From assembly GCF_020829445.1 (NCBI RefSeq), contig NZ_JAIVFV010000051.1, positions 1 through 42,084 of the forward strand: 42,084 nt of DNA, in the 5' to 3' direction. Positions 41,400 to 42,084 of the stretch are shown here, in pieces (positions within the stretch are counted from its first letter, which is position 1; every line of letters begins with the position of its first letter). Made by a program: the position numbers and the translations under genes. The notes beneath the pieces were generated by a model that saw only the letters and a list, made by a program, of their open reading frames with translations, made no database searches and was not told the DNA's origin. The stretch is from Nostoc sp. CHAB 5836. Lineage in GTDB: Bacteria > Cyanobacteriota > Cyanobacteriia > Cyanobacteriales > Nostocaceae.

Positions 41400-41717
41400 T
41401 CAGCATTTTTCTAGCCTGTCGAATTGTCTTGGAACTCTCGGCCATTTGGTAGTTATAGTCTGACCATTTTCGTAGTAGTTGCAGGCTCCGTCTACACCAA
41501 AGGCTAGTACGACCTTTACTCGTAGCCCGTAGGAGCATGTGTTAGTCACATCTGCGTATTCAGAAAAACCTTTAGTATATGTTCTGACTTTTACGCAGTT
41601 AGGTGCGAGTGCAGCGAATGATGGTGGGACGCCACTGACAAGGGAAAGAGAGATAGCGGCAGTACCGATAGCAGCCAACCGAACTAGATGTGTAACCTTC
41701 GCGATTGTTTTGTTCAT
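41400..41717 (-). CDS. secreted four-cysteine protein resembling tendamistat-type inhibitors
   Basis: 105 residues. The signal peptide is clear (MNKTIAKVTHLVRLAAIG, hydrophobic to ~30, cut after SFA at 35). The mature ~70 residues hold exactly four cysteines: C41, C61, C79, C105. The pattern N-x-C, then VKVV, G-x-C, GQTITT and a final C is close by eye to the Streptomyces alpha-amylase inhibitor tendamistat (about 74 residues, two disulfides, VKVV, GLC, GQITT, final ARC). The WRY inhibitory triplet of tendamistat is absent, so amylase inhibition is doubtful. AAGAGA eight bases before the ATG is a reasonable ribosome site. The family is not otherwise recognised. Confidence 0.7.
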   Translation of the reverse strand: MNKTIAKVTHLVRLAAIGTAAISLSLVSGVPPSFAALAPNCVKVRTYTKGFSEYADVTNTCSYGLRVKVVLAFGVDGACNYYENGQTITTKWPRVPRQFDRLEKC

Positions 41718-41937
41718 GATTTATCTCTTTTGGGATTTACAGATTTTTTACAGAATGAAAACAATCTGCATCATTTTGTTGGTGCAGTAATTAGAACTTG
41801 AAAGTTAATTTAACTCTAACAAAAGTTTAGGTTTTCATTAAAAATATCAATAAATCGCAAACTTTTCTCTAAGAGGTTGTTTAAAAAGTGTAAAGTGTTT
41901 CACTCTGAATTAAGGCACTTTTAGATCCTCGTGTCTC

Positions 41938-42084
41938 CTAACTCCTAGTACCGTTCCACTGTTGGGCCGCATCTTCTACAGCTTGATCTACAGTCTTTTC
42001 ACCTAACATTGCTGCTTGCAAGTTTTCGTAAACTGCCTTTTGTAGTTTGTTAAAATCCTTCAAAGTCGGGGTTAATATTTCTGC
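41938..42084 (-). CDS. ABC transporter extracellular solute-binding protein, C-terminal end only
   Basis: The last 48 residues, cut by the window edge: AEILTPTLKDFNKLQKAVYE, then AAMLGEKTVDQAVEDAAQQW. The final helix pattern (A-x-LxGxxTVDQAVxDAAxxW) is typical of sugar-type (family 1) substrate-binding proteins. The substrate is unknown because the binding cleft lies outside the window. The last four codons and stop run into a CTCCTAACTCCTAG heptamer-like repeat. Confidence 0.75.
   Translation of the reverse strand, partial: AEILTPTLKDFNKLQKAVYENLQAAMLGEKTVDQAVEDAAQQWNGTRS

Overview
The window looks like chromosome from a filamentous, Nostoc-like cyanobacterium. Signs are the abundant HIP1 octamer GCGATCGC, genes for photosystem II PsbY and cytochrome b6f PetL, Ycf46- and Ycf35-type proteins, cyanobacteria-only families (TIGR02652), seven-base tandem repeats between genes, and many short inverted-repeat elements. 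I see no rRNA, tRNA or CRISPR array.

Layout. 1-1.5 kb: 3' part of a Ycf46-type AAA ATPase and a DUF1257 gene, closed by two tandem intrinsic terminators. 1.7-3.6 kb: a compact AT-rich accessory operon of two different DUF488 proteins and a dual-OB-domain protein; this is the best candidate for an undescribed system. 4-6 kb: a two-subunit sodium:solute symporter. 6-10 kb: a TPR protein, an RNase D-like exonuclease and a DUF433/DUF5615 toxin-antitoxin (TA) pair. 10.3-15.3 kb: smc and a PRC-barrel protein. 15.8-17.5 kb: a second DUF433/DUF5615 pair, an orphan antitoxin and an hsdS scrap split by a small transposon. 17.6-24.5 kb: an ABC exporter, a YefM-YoeB pair with a recognisable operator, selO, a broken SMI1/KNR4 gene, a VapBC pair and a GNAT acetyltransferase. 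25-32.6 kb: bioB, petL, aroB, a Uma2 nuclease, an amidase, map and a cupredoxin. 33-38 kb: an M16 peptidase, a VOC protein, TIGR02652, a gamma-carbonic anhydrase-like protein and psbY. 38.1-39.8 kb: an IS200/IS605 element with a frameshifted tnpA and an intact tnpB. 39.9-42 kb: folC, a secreted four-cysteine protein resembling tendamistat, and the end of a solute-binding protein gene.

Most intergenic DNA is repeat. Two families of small non-coding elements can be defined from the sequence alone. Family B has CAATAC...GTATTG ends and 10-bp target duplications. Family A has TAGGACTTACGCAA inverted ends and 5-bp duplications. Neither family's transposase is present. Short repeats have also entered genes in frame (smc, aroB, selO, tnpB and the M16 peptidase), adding peptide segments without breaking the frame.

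Housekeeping genes (smc, aroB, bioB, folC, map) stand alone, each with its own signals, as is usual in cyanobacteria. The defence-like genes (four TA pairs, an hsdS remnant, the DUF488/dual-OB operon, Uma2, tnpB) lie between them in repeat-rich DNA.
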